Shown in pieces: positions 46,583-56,465 of a stretch of 64,000 nt of DNA. The notes beneath the pieces were generated by a model. It was not told where the DNA came from and did no database searches. It saw only the letters and a program-made list of their open reading frames with translations. The translations under genes and the position numbers were made by a program. Source of the DNA: Salinispirillum sp. LH 10-3-1 (GTDB taxonomy: Bacteria > Pseudomonadota > Gammaproteobacteria > Pseudomonadales > Natronospirillaceae); the NCBI RefSeq assembly GCF_030643825.1, contig NZ_CP101717.1:2351673-2415672 (forward strand). Direction: 5' to 3'. The first letter of the stretch is position 1, and each line of letters begins with the position of its first letter.

Positions 46583-47950
46583 TCAGTCGTCCTTATACTC
46601 TTGCTTCTCCAAGCCGTATTTACGCATCTTGTCGTACAGGGTTTTGCGCGGTAAGCCGAGGTCCGCCATGGTGCCTTTGATCGAGCCTTTTTGGCGCATC
46701 AATGCCTGCTCAACCAAGGTTTTTTCAAAGCGATCCAGCTGCTCGGGCAGGGTCATAAACCCGGGGTTACTTTCGTTGGTGATGATGCGCTCGAACTCGA
46801 ACGAACCGCTCTCCCCCATCAACACGTAACGCTCGGCCAAATTGCGCAGTTCGCGCACATTGCCGGGCCAGTCGTAGGTCAGCAAGCTGTGCATGCGCTC
46901 TCCGCTGAGCGGCTGCACTTCCCGTTTGTACTGCGCACTTGCAACCAAGCAGAAGTGATACCACAGCAAGGGTATGTCGTCTTTGCGCTCGCGCAGCGGC
47001 GGAATGTCCACCCGCACGACGTTCAAGCGGTAATAGAGGTCTTCGCGAAAAATACCTTCATTCGCCAGCTCACGCAGGTCCACCTTGGTGGCGGCCAAGA
47101 TGCGTATATCCAAGTCCACCAGCACGTTCGAGCCTAGGCGTTCCAACTTGCGCTCTTCCAGTACGCGCAATAGCCGCACCTGCATGGCCATCGGCATGCT
47201 TTCAATTTCGTCCAGAAATAGGGTGCCGCCGTTGGCGTGTTCCAGCTTGCCAATGCGCTGGGCTTTGGCGTCGGTGAAGGCACCTTTTTCGTGGCCGAAG
47301 ATCTCACTCTCCATGATGGACTCCGGCACCGCGCCACAATTAATGGCGACGAACCGGCCAGTACGCCGTGGGCTGTGCTCATGGATGTAACGGGCCACCA
47401 GCTCTTTACCCGTGCCGGTTTCACCCTGAATCAGAATATCCGCCGCCGTCGAGGCCACTTGCGCCAACATCTGGCGCAAATGATGAATGTTATGCGTATT
47501 GCCAATAATGCGCGGGCCGGGCGCGTTGTAGGCTTGTAACTCCAAGCGCAGATTACGGTTCTCCAACGTCAAGCGACGCTTTTCAACCGCACGGTTCACA
47601 ATGTCGACGATGACGTCATTGGAGAAAGGCTTCTCAATGAAGTCGTACGCGCCGTTACGAATCGCATTGACCGCCATGGAAATATCACCGTGCCCAGTGA
47701 TCAGAATCACCGGCAGTTCACGGTCTATTTGCTGTACGTCGGCCAGCAAGTCTAAGCCACTTTTGCCGGGCAAGTTGATGTCGGTTACGATCACGCCCGG
47801 CCAGTCCAGATGCAGCAAGTGGCTGATGGCCTGCACGCTGCCGAACTCTTTAACCTGAAATTCTGCCAAGCTCAGTGTTTGCGCAATGGCCGCTCGCACG
47901 TCTGGCTCATCTTCAACCAGTATGATTTCTACCGCTGCGCCATCACTCAT
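46583..47950 (-). CDS. dctD: Sigma-54-dependent response regulator, DctD-like
   Basis: A 455-residue NtrC-family activator. The receiver (about residues 8-122) has acceptor D57 in VIVTDINLPG. The AAA+ domain (about 145-375) has Walker A GETGTGKE and the sigma-54 contact loop GAFTDA. The C-terminal Fis-type helix-turn-helix ends MADLGLPRKTLYDKMRKYG. Paired with the DctB-like kinase it should switch on a C4-dicarboxylate transporter through RpoN. No such transporter is adjacent, so target genes are inferred. It overlaps the kinase gene by four bases. Confidence 0.9.
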   Translation of the reverse strand: MSDGAAVEIILVEDEPDVRAAIAQTLSLAEFQVKEFGSVQAISHLLHLDWPGVIVTDINLPGKSGLDLLADVQQIDRELPVILITGHGDISMAVNAIRNGAYDFIEKPFSNDVIVDIVNRAVEKRRLTLENRNLRLELQAYNAPGPRIIGNTHNIHHLRQMLAQVASTAADILIQGETGTGKELVARYIHEHSPRRTGRFVAINCGAVPESIMESEIFGHEKGAFTDAKAQRIGKLEHANGGTLFLDEIESMPMAMQVRLLRVLEERKLERLGSNVLVDLDIRILAATKVDLRELANEGIFREDLYYRLNVVRVDIPPLRERKDDIPLLWYHFCLVASAQYKREVQPLSGERMHSLLTYDWPGNVRELRNLAERYVLMGESGSFEFERIITNESNPGFMTLPEQLDRFEKTLVEQALMRQKGSIKGTMADLGLPRKTLYDKMRKYGLEKQEYKDD

Positions 47951-50214
47951 GCGTGTTTCTCCTGTGGCAATATCTGCCGTGCTTGACCCACCAACGGCAA
48001 GCGGACACAGAACTCTGCGCCCCCTAAACGGCCCTGACGCACCCAGATGTCGCCGCCAATGGCTTCAACAATACGGTGACTGATGGATAAGCCAAGGCCT
48101 AAGCCAGCCCCGGCGTCCTTGGTGGTAAAAAAGGGTTCAAACAAGCGCTCCGCCATATCGACGGGTACACCCGCACCGTTGTCGCCGACAACCACAATCA
48201 GGTGATCGCTGTGCGTAGGGCTGGCCTCGGTATAGATCTCTATGCGCTTGGGCGTAGTTGCGCAGTCGGTGATGGCGTCCACGGCATTCGCCAACAGATT
48301 CACCAGTACCTGTTCCAGATAGACGGTGTCACCTTGCACCAGCGTCTCGGCTTCTACCGTGGTTTGCAGGTCAATGTCTTGCTGTTTCAAGCGTGACCCC
48401 ATGATGGTCAGTGCGCCCTGCACCGCCGCACTGAGACTCACGACCCCCGCTTTGGTTTCGCCTTTGCGCGAAAACACCTTAAACCGCGCAATGATGTCGC
48501 CCATGCGTTGTCCCAACTCGCTGATGCGCGTCATGTTGCTGCGTGCCTCGCCCATCTGGTCTTTGTCCAGAAAGCGCACGGCGTTGTCGGCAAAGGCGCG
48601 AATGGCGGTGAGCGGCTGATTCAATTCGTGGTTAATGCCCGCACTCATCTGCCCCAACACGGCCAGCTTGGCGGTCTGAATCAATTCTTTCTGGGTATTT
48701 TCGTGCTGCCCTATTTCATCGCGCAGCCGCTGGTTACTGACCAGCAGTTCCTGCGTGCGCTCTTTGACGCGCCGCTCCAGTTCACCCTGCGCTTTTTGCA
48801 GTTCTGTTTCATACTTTTTGCGCTCGGTCATGTCGTGCAAGGTGAGCAAGAACTTGCGCACGGTTGGCAGGCGCATATCGCTGATAGTCAGTTCAACCGG
48901 AATGCTGTGGCCGTCACGGTGCAGCAGGCCGACCTCAATGGTTTGGTGTTCGTGCGTCAGATGGTCCGCCAGCATGCGCCCTACCAGCGCCGCAAAACGC
49001 TGGCTGTCTTCCCGGTCCAACAAACGAGCAAATGGCTGCTGCGTCAGTTCGTTCAGCCCGTAGTCCAGCAGCCGCTCCGCTGTTGGGTTGAAGGACTCAA
49101 TTCGCATGGTGGCGTCCAGAGTAACCAGGCCAGCTTGGGTGTTGTCGATGATGCCACTGATGTACGCTTGATTGTGCCGACTCATCTGCATTGCCACGTT
49201 GCGCTCGCGCACCATACGGCGGCGCTGAAACAACGCCAAGGCGACCAGCAGAACGATGATGACTAAGGCGATAGAGAACAAACGGAATAGCTGCACCCGC
49301 TCCGTTACTTCGGTCAGCGGGCTCAATACGGCAATGCGAAAGTCCAACAATTGAATGGGTTTCTCTTGCAGCATGTACGTTTTGCGACTGCCATTCTGCT
49401 CGCTGGCTTCGGTCAGGTTGAGGTCAATCAGCTCTACCCCGCGATAACGCCGCTGGTCGGCGATGGGTAGTGGCATCACCACATTGTCAATGTAGCGCTG
49501 ACTCTCCAGAATGCGCTGCTGCTCGCTCTCGGAAATGGGCTCCAAGGCGCGGTACAGCCATTCCGGACGTGAAGTACTGAACACCACACCGTCGGGGTCC
49601 AGCAACACAAATTCGTAGGCTTGGTTGCGCAAGGCAATCTCGTATTCATCAACATCCACCTTCACCACGGCAACGCCTATGATGTCGGTGTCGTCATACA
49701 CCGGATACGAGAAGTAATAACCCCGCTTTAACGACGTCGTGCCGAGCGCATAGTAACGCGCCGCTTCGCCCTGCATGGCGTTTTGGAAATACGGCCGAAA
49801 ACCAAAATTACCGCCGATGAAGGGCGAGTCCTGATTCCAGTTCGACGCCGCAATGGTCAAACCATCGGCCGCCATGATGTAGCTGTCAGAGGCTTCGGTG
49901 ATCAGGTTGATCTGCTCCAACTCCAAATTCAGCTTCTGTATTTGCTCGTCGTCGCGTTCACGCAGGGCTAGCCGCACGGCGTCCATACTGGCCAGCAACT
50001 TGGGCATGTGTTCGTATTTGGTGATGCCGCTTTCAACTTGCACAGCCAAACGATTCAGCTCAATCTGGCCGCGCTCGGCTAAGCGATCGGTCTGGTTTTG
50101 CCGTACCCATTCACCACCGGCCACCACGAAGACAACCGCCAATACCAAGCCAACCACCAACGCTATCAGCGTTCGCTGCGGGCTTGATTGTCGCCAGTTG
50201 AAAGTCTTCGCCAT
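47947..50214 (-). CDS. dctB: Sensor histidine kinase, DctB-like with PAS domain
   Basis: A 755-residue membrane kinase. Two membrane helices (about residues 14-36 and 310-330) bracket a periplasmic double-Cache sensor region of the DctB type, with ISEASDSY-like and DTDIIGVAVVKVDVDEYE segments. A PAS domain (about 355-465), a coiled linker, the HisKA motif INHELNQPLTAIRAFADNA and an ATPase domain (GDNGAGVP, GLGLSISHRI) follow. C4-dicarboxylates are the expected ligand by family, though DctB lacks a cytosolic PAS in classical cases. It forms an operon with the DctD-like gene. Confidence 0.88.
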   Translation of the reverse strand: MAKTFNWRQSSPQRTLIALVVGLVLAVVFVVAGGEWVRQNQTDRLAERGQIELNRLAVQVESGITKYEHMPKLLASMDAVRLALRERDDEQIQKLNLELEQINLITEASDSYIMAADGLTIAASNWNQDSPFIGGNFGFRPYFQNAMQGEAARYYALGTTSLKRGYYFSYPVYDDTDIIGVAVVKVDVDEYEIALRNQAYEFVLLDPDGVVFSTSRPEWLYRALEPISESEQQRILESQRYIDNVVMPLPIADQRRYRGVELIDLNLTEASEQNGSRKTYMLQEKPIQLLDFRIAVLSPLTEVTERVQLFRLFSIALVIIVLLVALALFQRRRMVRERNVAMQMSRHNQAYISGIIDNTQAGLVTLDATMRIESFNPTAERLLDYGLNELTQQPFARLLDREDSQRFAALVGRMLADHLTHEHQTIEVGLLHRDGHSIPVELTISDMRLPTVRKFLLTLHDMTERKKYETELQKAQGELERRVKERTQELLVSNQRLRDEIGQHENTQKELIQTAKLAVLGQMSAGINHELNQPLTAIRAFADNAVRFLDKDQMGEARSNMTRISELGQRMGDIIARFKVFSRKGETKAGVVSLSAAVQGALTIMGSRLKQQDIDLQTTVEAETLVQGDTVYLEQVLVNLLANAVDAITDCATTPKRIEIYTEASPTHSDHLIVVVGDNGAGVPVDMAERLFEPFFTTKDAGAGLGLGLSISHRIVEAIGGDIWVRQGRLGGAEFCVRLPLVGQARQILPQEKHA

Positions 50215-50231
50215 GGTTTGTTCCCGTACGA

Positions 50232-51053
50232 TTAAAGCTCAAAGCGTTGGCGCAAGAAGCGCGCAATGCCGTCTTGGTCGTGATGCCCAATCACCGCTGT
50301 GGCTACGGCCTTGATCTCATCAATGGCATTTTCTGGCGCATAGGACTCATCGGCCAAGGCGAACATGCTGGCGTCGTTGTCGCCGTCACCAAAACAAATG
50401 ATGCGTTCAAAGCCCAGCTCGCGCTTCAGCAATTCTACGGCACCGCCTTTACTGGCCGCGCTGTGGTGAATGTCCATCCAATAGGCTCCGGCGTTGTACA
50501 GCCCCTCGCCAAAATAGGCCACCAAATGCTCGTATGCTTGCAATTCATCGCCAATCGCCTTGATCGCTTCGCCGTCGCCCAGCGCGCTGATGTTGGTAAT
50601 CCGCGCATTGTCGGGCAGTGCGGAGAGGGGCAACAGTGGCAACCCACGGTTGTCGCTCAACTCATGCAAGAAGTGCTTACAAGAAGCCGAGCGCACGGGT
50701 GGGTGATACACCGCGTGTACATCGTCGTCCTCCACCGTAAAAATGAACGGTGTTACCGGGTGCAAGGCAAAAGACTTCAGCACCGCATTGATTTCTTCAG
50801 GGGTCAGCAGCGTATGGTGCGTATAGCCACTCAACTGCGGGTCCCAAATCACCACGCCGTTTTTATACACATGTGGCAACAAGAAGTTGTGCCCTTCCAA
50901 ACAGGCTTTGGACGCGTGCAACGTCCGGCCGGTCGCAACCGTGTAGGCAATGTGGCGCTCTCCCAACAACCGCAATGTTTCTTCAGTATAGGGGGAGATG
51001 CGCTGCTGCGCGTTGAGCAGTGTACCGTCTAGATCAAATACGATCAGTTCCAT
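50232..51053 (-). CDS. Cof-type HAD phosphatase
   Basis: A 273-residue haloacid-dehalogenase-family phosphatase with the catalytic aspartates D7 and D9 in VFDLDGTLL, a C2-type cap domain, and the C-terminal FGDGDNDASMFA metal loop. The Cof/YbhA group hydrolyses sugar phosphates, pyridoxal phosphate or FMN; the exact substrate is not determinable. AAGAGG ahead of 51053 sets the start, 19 codons inside the open frame. It lies 17 bases before the dctB-like gene and may share its transcript. Confidence 0.88.
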   Translation of the reverse strand: MELIVFDLDGTLLNAQQRISPYTEETLRLLGERHIAYTVATGRTLHASKACLEGHNFLLPHVYKNGVVIWDPQLSGYTHHTLLTPEEINAVLKSFALHPVTPFIFTVEDDDVHAVYHPPVRSASCKHFLHELSDNRGLPLLPLSALPDNARITNISALGDGEAIKAIGDELQAYEHLVAYFGEGLYNAGAYWMDIHHSAASKGGAVELLKRELGFERIICFGDGDNDASMFALADESYAPENAIDEIKAVATAVIGHHDQDGIARFLRQRFEL

Positions 51054-51339
51054 GAAAAGCCTCTTACGGACGACGTGAATGCAGGTGCCTAGTGTCGCAC
51101 GCCAGCCCATTCGGAGCCAGTTTCACGGTGCAACTCGGCCGCACCCGAACACCCAGCGCGCGATCATCCTTCAACAAATACACTGTAATAAGCAATCCAA
51201 AGCATTCATCAATGACTCTCTGTACACTCAGCCCCATCAAAGGAGTTCGGCTCTTTTTCTTCTTCTGGTCATGTGTTATTCGTAGCCGCATTAGCAATTC
51301 ATAACACAATAAAAATTTAGCTAGTCTAGGGAACATACA

Positions 51340-53712
51340 ATGAAATTGAGAAACGCAGTAAAGTGGACGCGCCGAGCGTTAGCAGCGGCACTGGTGATTG
51401 TGGTCGCCGGCGCTGGCTTCCTCTATTGGCAGCTTACCGGCAGCTTGGCACAACTCAACGGCGAAGTGCAGCACGCCAGCCTGACCGCACCCGTGATGGT
51501 TGAACGCGACGCGCAAGGCATTCCGCGCATCATCGCCAACCACCGCCCCGATACTGCGTTTGCATTGGGCTATCTGCACGCCCAAGAACGCTTCTTCCAA
51601 ATGGATCTGCTGCGCCGCAATTCAGCGGGTGAAATGAGCGGCATGTTCGGCGACGTTGCCCTGAACTACGACAAACGCCTGCGCCTGCATCAGTTCCGTA
51701 AGCGCGGAGAAGCGGCTGTTGCAGCTCTGCCTGAAGATCATAAAGCGACCCTTGATGCCTACGTTGAAGGCGTCAATGCCGGTTTAAATGGCCTGCGCAG
51801 CAAACCGTTTGAATATCATCTGCTGGGTATCACGCCCGAACCATGGCAAACCGCCGACACCATGCTCGCGCTCTACTCCATGTATTTAGATTTACAGCCG
51901 AACTGGAATGAACAGGAAAACTCCCGTGCCGTAATGCGCGACTTGCTGCCCGAAGACTGGTACGCCTTCCTACAACCACAGGGCGGCGAATGGGATGCGC
52001 CTATTCACGGTGCGCCGTTTATTTATACCGCCCCAGTGCCTGAACGCTCGTTGGCCGCCTATGAAACCACCCAACAGGTCAGTGCTTATCAATACCGCGA
52101 CGGCGTAGAAATCGGCTCCAACAGCTGGTCTGCCGCTGGCGCGCGTACCGCCTACACCTCTGGTATGGTGGCGAACGACATGCACCTAGGCTTGCGCGTC
52201 CCTAACATCTGGTACCGCGCCACCTGGAACGTACCGGGTTATGGCCGCGAGATCAGCGGTGCCACCCTGCCCGGCACCCCTGCCATGGTGGTCGGGTCTA
52301 ACCAGCACATTGCCTGGGCATTCACCAACAGCAACGGCGATTACCACGACACCATCGTATTGCAGACACGCAACAACGACAGCGAATACCTCACCCCCGA
52401 TGGCTGGCAGGCGGTCGAAATGTCGCCCGAAGTCATCACCATCAAAGGCGGTGAAAGCGTCACCGTTGAAATCCCCGTCACGCGCTGGGGCCCGATCATC
52501 GGTGAAGACCACAATGGCAATGCCATCGTCATGCGCTGGGTTGCGCACGACGTGGAAGGTGCCAACCTCATGCTGATGAACCTCGAACATACGAACACCG
52601 TATTCGATGCCTTGCCCATCGCGGCACAATCGGGCGTACCAGGACAGAATTTCGTGGTGGTCGACCGTGCGGGGAACCAAGCCTGGAGCATCATGGGTCG
52701 CTTACCTAAGCGCTCCAATGAAGACTTCGACGGCCGCCTGCCGATGGATTGGTCCGACGGCACCTATTACTGGGATGGCTACCTAGACCCCAGCGACTAC
52801 CCGGCGGTGATCAACCCCGCCATAGAACGCATCTGGACCGGCAATTCACGCATGGTATCGGACCAACTGTTGGAAAAGGTCGGCCAGGCCGAATACGCGT
52901 TGGGCGCACGCCAGCAACAGATACGCAATCGCTTGTTGCAACAGCCAATCCATACCGAACAGGATTTCTTAGACATCCAAATGGACGACCAAGCCGTGTT
53001 CCTAGAGCGCTGGCAAGCGGTATTGAGCAGCGTACTGGACGACCCCACCAGCGCTGAAATGGCTGAAATGCAGGCCATGGTTGACGACTGGTCAGGCCAC
53101 GCCGCAAAAGACGATGTCGGCTACTGGCTGGTAAAACGTTTCCGCGAAAAAGTCATCGACCAAACCGTTGGCGAAATTTTCCGCTACCTCGAAGGACAGG
53201 TCGGCCAGGTATTCAGTGCCGAGAACATCAACCGTTATGTGGAATATCCTGTATGGCAGTTGATCACCGAAGAGCCTGACCACCATTTGCCTACCGGCCA
53301 TGACAGCTGGCAGTCATTCCTGTACGCCGTTGCCGAAGCGACACTGGCCGACGTAACAGCCAACGGGGCTGAGCCGTTGTCCGCGCAGACATGGGGCCGT
53401 ATCAACACACTAGCGATTGAGCACCCGCTGGCGAACAACGTACCGGTATTTGGCCGTTTCCTGAAAATGCCTGCCGAACCCATGAACGGCGACACCTTCA
53501 TGCCACTGGTACAGCGCCCCACCACGGGTGCATCACAGCGCTTGGTAGTCGCACCCGGCCATGAAGACAACGGCATCTTTCACATGGCTACCGGCCAAAG
53601 TGCGCACCCACTGTCACCGTTTTATGATCGTGGACACCGCGACTGGGTAGATGGACAGCCATCACCGCTGCTGCCCGGAGAAGCACGTCATACGCTGACG
53701 TTCCTACCTTAA
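51340..53712 (+). CDS. Penicillin-acylase-family N-terminal nucleophile hydrolase
   Basis: A 790-residue periplasmic hydrolase precursor with a signal or anchor sequence (about residues 13-33). An alpha chain ends before the auto-cleavage site, where the beta chain begins with nucleophile S260 in EIGSNSW. The family includes penicillin acylases and acyl-homoserine-lactone (quorum-quenching) acylases; VPNIWYRATW and GTPAMVVGSNQHIAWAFTN are typical of the beta chain. Substrate is unknown. The end PLLPGEARHTLTFLP recurs in degraded form at 55.4 kb. An AraC-type regulator follows. Confidence 0.9.
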   Translation: MKLRNAVKWTRRALAAALVIVVAGAGFLYWQLTGSLAQLNGEVQHASLTAPVMVERDAQGIPRIIANHRPDTAFALGYLHAQERFFQMDLLRRNSAGEMSGMFGDVALNYDKRLRLHQFRKRGEAAVAALPEDHKATLDAYVEGVNAGLNGLRSKPFEYHLLGITPEPWQTADTMLALYSMYLDLQPNWNEQENSRAVMRDLLPEDWYAFLQPQGGEWDAPIHGAPFIYTAPVPERSLAAYETTQQVSAYQYRDGVEIGSNSWSAAGARTAYTSGMVANDMHLGLRVPNIWYRATWNVPGYGREISGATLPGTPAMVVGSNQHIAWAFTNSNGDYHDTIVLQTRNNDSEYLTPDGWQAVEMSPEVITIKGGESVTVEIPVTRWGPIIGEDHNGNAIVMRWVAHDVEGANLMLMNLEHTNTVFDALPIAAQSGVPGQNFVVVDRAGNQAWSIMGRLPKRSNEDFDGRLPMDWSDGTYYWDGYLDPSDYPAVINPAIERIWTGNSRMVSDQLLEKVGQAEYALGARQQQIRNRLLQQPIHTEQDFLDIQMDDQAVFLERWQAVLSSVLDDPTSAEMAEMQAMVDDWSGHAAKDDVGYWLVKRFREKVIDQTVGEIFRYLEGQVGQVFSAENINRYVEYPVWQLITEEPDHHLPTGHDSWQSFLYAVAEATLADVTANGAEPLSAQTWGRINTLAIEHPLANNVPVFGRFLKMPAEPMNGDTFMPLVQRPTTGASQRLVVAPGHEDNGIFHMATGQSAHPLSPFYDRGHRDWVDGQPSPLLPGEARHTLTFLP

Positions 53713-53776
53713 CGGTACTTTAGTCAGGCAGGCCTTCACCCTGAAGGCCTGCCCTCTCACTCGCTCACCTTGACAA

Positions 53777-53807
53777 CCACCTCGACGGCTTCGATAGTTC
53801 ACACAAG
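53777..53807 (+). repeat. 31-bp repeated box, copy 1 (upstream of araC-type gene)
   Basis: CCACCTCGACGGCTTCGATAG and the following TTCACACAAG match 25 of 31 positions of the box at 55243-55273 in the same orientation. It ends 21 bases before the AraC-type gene. It may be an operator of that regulator. Confidence 0.55.
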
Positions 53808-53828
53808 CCTAAAGAGAATACAACAATA

Positions 53829-54836
53829 ATGGCAGTAACCACTGAACCCAGCGTTAACAGCCCATCCGTCCGCCCACTGCTGGACCATCTGCAACAGCGC
53901 GGCATAGCCCCAGAAACCCTTTACAACCCTGATTTGGTCACTCAGATTCGCCAACGGAACGAACACATACCTATCCGAATTTGGTATGAGATGTTTACGC
54001 AAGCCATTGCCGCCACCAACGATCCCGACTTGCCCTTGGTGCTTGGAGAACAGGCTCAGCCAGCCCAGTTTGGCATACTCGGCTTCGCAGCCATGAGTGC
54101 TACCACCGTGCGCGACGTCATAGACATCTTGAAACGCTATGAAACCCTAATTGATGAAGTGAATGAGACGGCCGTCGTCCAAAATGGAGAGTTTGTAGAA
54201 CTGCATTGGCTTCCTATCGCCACCACCCCTAACAAGTGTTTCATGCAATTGTCTCTGTCGAGCTGGCTAAGTATCCTGCGCCAAATAACCGGCTGCACCG
54301 TCCGAGCCGAAGCCCATTTTAACTTTGCTCCACCCGCACAACTGGATAAATACTATCAGTTGTTTGATCAGGTGCAGTTCAACACGCCAGTCACCAAGCT
54401 GCGACTGGCCGCCTCTGCCTTAGACCTGCCCATACTCTACAGCGACCCAGACACATACCGTTTTCTTTTAAACAAGGCAGAATCTGAATTGCGAGCCAGC
54501 AACGAGCCTGCATGGTTGAAGCAGTTAAAAAACCAAATCAGAAACCAACTGCCTACCGGCCGCAGTCGCTTGGAAGACATCGCTGAACAACTGGAAATAG
54601 CACCACGTAGCCTGCAGCACCGCCTAAGCCGGCTCAACTTGACCTATCGCCAAGTGCTGGACGATGTGCGCCTAGAGCAAGCAGAGCGTTATCTGTGCAG
54701 CACTGAGCTAAGTATTGTCGACATCAGTTTTTTGCTCGGATACGCCGAACAAAGCGCCTTCAATCATGCTTTTAAACGTTGGAAGGCAACATCGCCTCAT
54801 ACCTTCAGGGCAGAATCACAAGCAGGCCGCAAATAG
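53829..54836 (+). CDS. AraC-family transcriptional regulator
   Basis: A 335-residue regulator. The N-terminal two thirds match the ligand-binding domain found in OruR/ArgR-type AraC proteins. The C-terminal DNA-binding domain (about residues 235-330) contains LEDIAEQLEIAPRSLQHRL and the second helix-turn-helix ISFLLGYAEQSAFNHAFKRW. It lies downstream of the acylase gene and upstream of the repeated 31-bp box pair, so it likely controls one or both acylase loci. The ligand is unknown. Confidence 0.9.
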   Translation: MAVTTEPSVNSPSVRPLLDHLQQRGIAPETLYNPDLVTQIRQRNEHIPIRIWYEMFTQAIAATNDPDLPLVLGEQAQPAQFGILGFAAMSATTVRDVIDILKRYETLIDEVNETAVVQNGEFVELHWLPIATTPNKCFMQLSLSSWLSILRQITGCTVRAEAHFNFAPPAQLDKYYQLFDQVQFNTPVTKLRLAASALDLPILYSDPDTYRFLLNKAESELRASNEPAWLKQLKNQIRNQLPTGRSRLEDIAEQLEIAPRSLQHRLSRLNLTYRQVLDDVRLEQAERYLCSTELSIVDISFLLGYAEQSAFNHAFKRWKATSPHTFRAESQAGRK

Positions 54837-54871
54837 CCTAGCCCACTCTGTCACATGAGATTACTGATTGA

Positions 54872-55198
54872 TCAGATTTTGATACGACCTAAAAACACAT
54901 CCCGTAACATCACAAAATCCCCCATCAAACTGTACAGCGGATGGGTAAAGGTAGCCGGTCGATTGTGTTCAAAGAAAAAGTGCCCCACCCAAGCGAAGGC
55001 ATAACCCACCACCAGCGCTAACGGCAAGAACGCCCACAGCTGTGACACCAGTAAATAAATCAATGTAAGTATCGAAAGACTGGTGCCCACAACATGCAAA
55101 CGACGGCAAACTATATTGCTGTGCTGCTCAAGATAAAAAGGATAAAACTCGCTGAAAGAGCTGAAACGCTGTTCAGTAGCAGATTGGCGGTCGTTCAT
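54872..55198 (-). CDS. DUF962/Mpo1-like membrane protein
   Basis: A 108-residue protein with the DUF962 pattern: FSEFYPFYLEQHSNIVCRRLHVVGT, two central hydrophobic segments and the end HFFFEHNRPATFTHPLYSLMGDFVM. Yeast Mpo1, of the same family, is a dioxygenase that alpha-oxidises 2-hydroxy fatty acids; the conserved histidines (LEQH, RRLHVVGT, FFEHNRP, FTHP) are kept here. GAGGG ahead of 55198 sets the start. It converges on the AraC-type gene. Confidence 0.85.
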   Translation of the reverse strand: MNDRQSATEQRFSSFSEFYPFYLEQHSNIVCRRLHVVGTSLSILTLIYLLVSQLWAFLPLALVVGYAFAWVGHFFFEHNRPATFTHPLYSLMGDFVMLRDVFLGRIKI

Positions 55199-55242
55199 AA
55201 CGCTACCCTCATATTGAATCAATGATCACAGCATGCCAAGAG

Positions 55243-55273
55243 CCACCTCGAACGTCTTGATAGTACACACAAG
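55243..55273 (+). repeat. 31-bp repeated box, copy 2 (upstream of acylase remnant)
   Basis: Second copy of the box at 53777-53807, six mismatches, same orientation. It lies between the divergent DUF962 gene and the acylase remnant, where the promoter of the lost second acylase gene would have been. Confidence 0.55.
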
Positions 55274-55364
55274 GGAATTGATAATTCATACACAGTGGAA
55301 GGCGCGATACACTGACTCGGGTGACTTCCGCTCGCGACATGCATCGCAAAAAGAGGGCTGTTGA

Positions 55365-55424
55365 CAACGCTCCTCTCCCCTGCTGCCCGGCACGTCACGC
55401 TACAGCCTGACCTTCGTACCTTAG
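55365..55424 (+). pseudogene. 3' remnant of a second penicillin-acylase-family gene
   Basis: Reading from 55377 gives PLLPGTSRYSLTFVP and a stop, closely matching the C-terminus PLLPGEARHTLTFLP and stop of the intact acylase at 53712; similarity starts at a Gln a few codons earlier and a stop codon lies immediately before it. Only about 20 codons survive. The changes between the two copies are scattered and mostly conservative, which suggests an old paralogue whose body was deleted, not a fresh duplication. Confidence 0.7.
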
Positions 55425-55484
55425 CAACCGACTCATAATAATCTTCGGTAGATACCATCTCTCCGCACCGACCTCAAGCGGTTA

Positions 55485-56465
55485 CTAAACCGCCTGAGGT
55501 TGATAGGGTTGCTGGTTCTTTATCACGCCAAAGCAGATCTGAACCAGCTTACGCATGGCCGCTCCTAAGGCGGCCATCCTGCTCTTTCCTTGTGCGAGCA
55601 GGCGATTTTTCTGTTTCTTAATGTCCGGGTTGTGCTGGCTTGCCGCCACCGCCGCCATGTACAGCTTGGCACGCAAGTAGGAAGGGCCTGTTTTACTGAG
55701 TGTCGTTTTGCCTTTGAGCACTCCAGACTCCCACAGTCGAGGGATCAGCCCGAGATAAGCCGCTACTTGTTTCGCCGTACAGAAGCGCTTGCGCGCAAAA
55801 AGGCAGACCAGTTCGCGCTGCATGACGCCGCCAATACCTTTGATGCTCCCCAGTAGCTCGTGATTCGTTGCCAGCACAGGGTCTTTTTTAATCCGATCAT
55901 CAATGTCTTGTTTCAGACGCTCAATCTCGTCATCCAATTTGCCGATCATCGCGTGAATGGAGTCAGTCACTCGCAGTGATGCGCCGGATATCTGACTGCT
56001 TTCCAGTCGATTAGTCTCACGCTGACGGTCTTTTTCTAGTGCATGTAACCGCCGTGAAATAGCTTTCAGCTCTCGCACTTCTGGCGGATCCGGCTCCCAG
56101 CGATGTAAGTTGGCAGGCTCACTGGCACCGTACTTTGCCAGCAGTTTTGCATCAGACTTATCGGTCTTGTGCGTCATACCATGAGACTTGGCAAACAGAT
56201 TTGCCTTTCCGGGGTTGGCTACAAACACCCGATAGCCTTGTTCATGCAGGTGATACACGAGGCCTTCGTGATAAACACCGGTGGCTTCCAGTGTGATATG
56301 AACGGACTCTGGGCTCATATCAATCGACTTCGCTAGCCACTGACTGATCAGGTGAAAGTCACTGTTCTTAAACACTTTCGTTTTTACTTTTTTGCCCGTT
56401 GCGTCGCGCAACCAGCACAGGTCAATTTTGCTTTTGCTGACATCAATACCAACGTAAGCAACCAT
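55485..56465 (-). mobile_element. IS110-family transposase
   Basis: A 326-residue transposase with both IS110 domains. The N-terminal RuvC-like DEDD set appears as D8 (VGIDVSK), E60 (TLEATGVYH), D102 and D105 (TDKSDAK). The C-terminal Tnp_20 domain has GSIKGIGG and the probable nucleophile S257 in TLSKTGPSYLR. The ATG at 56465 (MVAYVGID) fits the family; 11 upstream codons are unlikely. It looks intact. Terminal inverted repeats are not expected for this family, so the exact ends are not fixed; the left end must fall in the 60 bases after the acylase remnant. Confidence 0.92.

Noticed and set aside
55219..55458. 79-codon minus-strand frame in the gap before the IS110 element
   Set aside because: The plus strand there carries the acylase remnant and the 31-bp box; the frame has no recognisable product.
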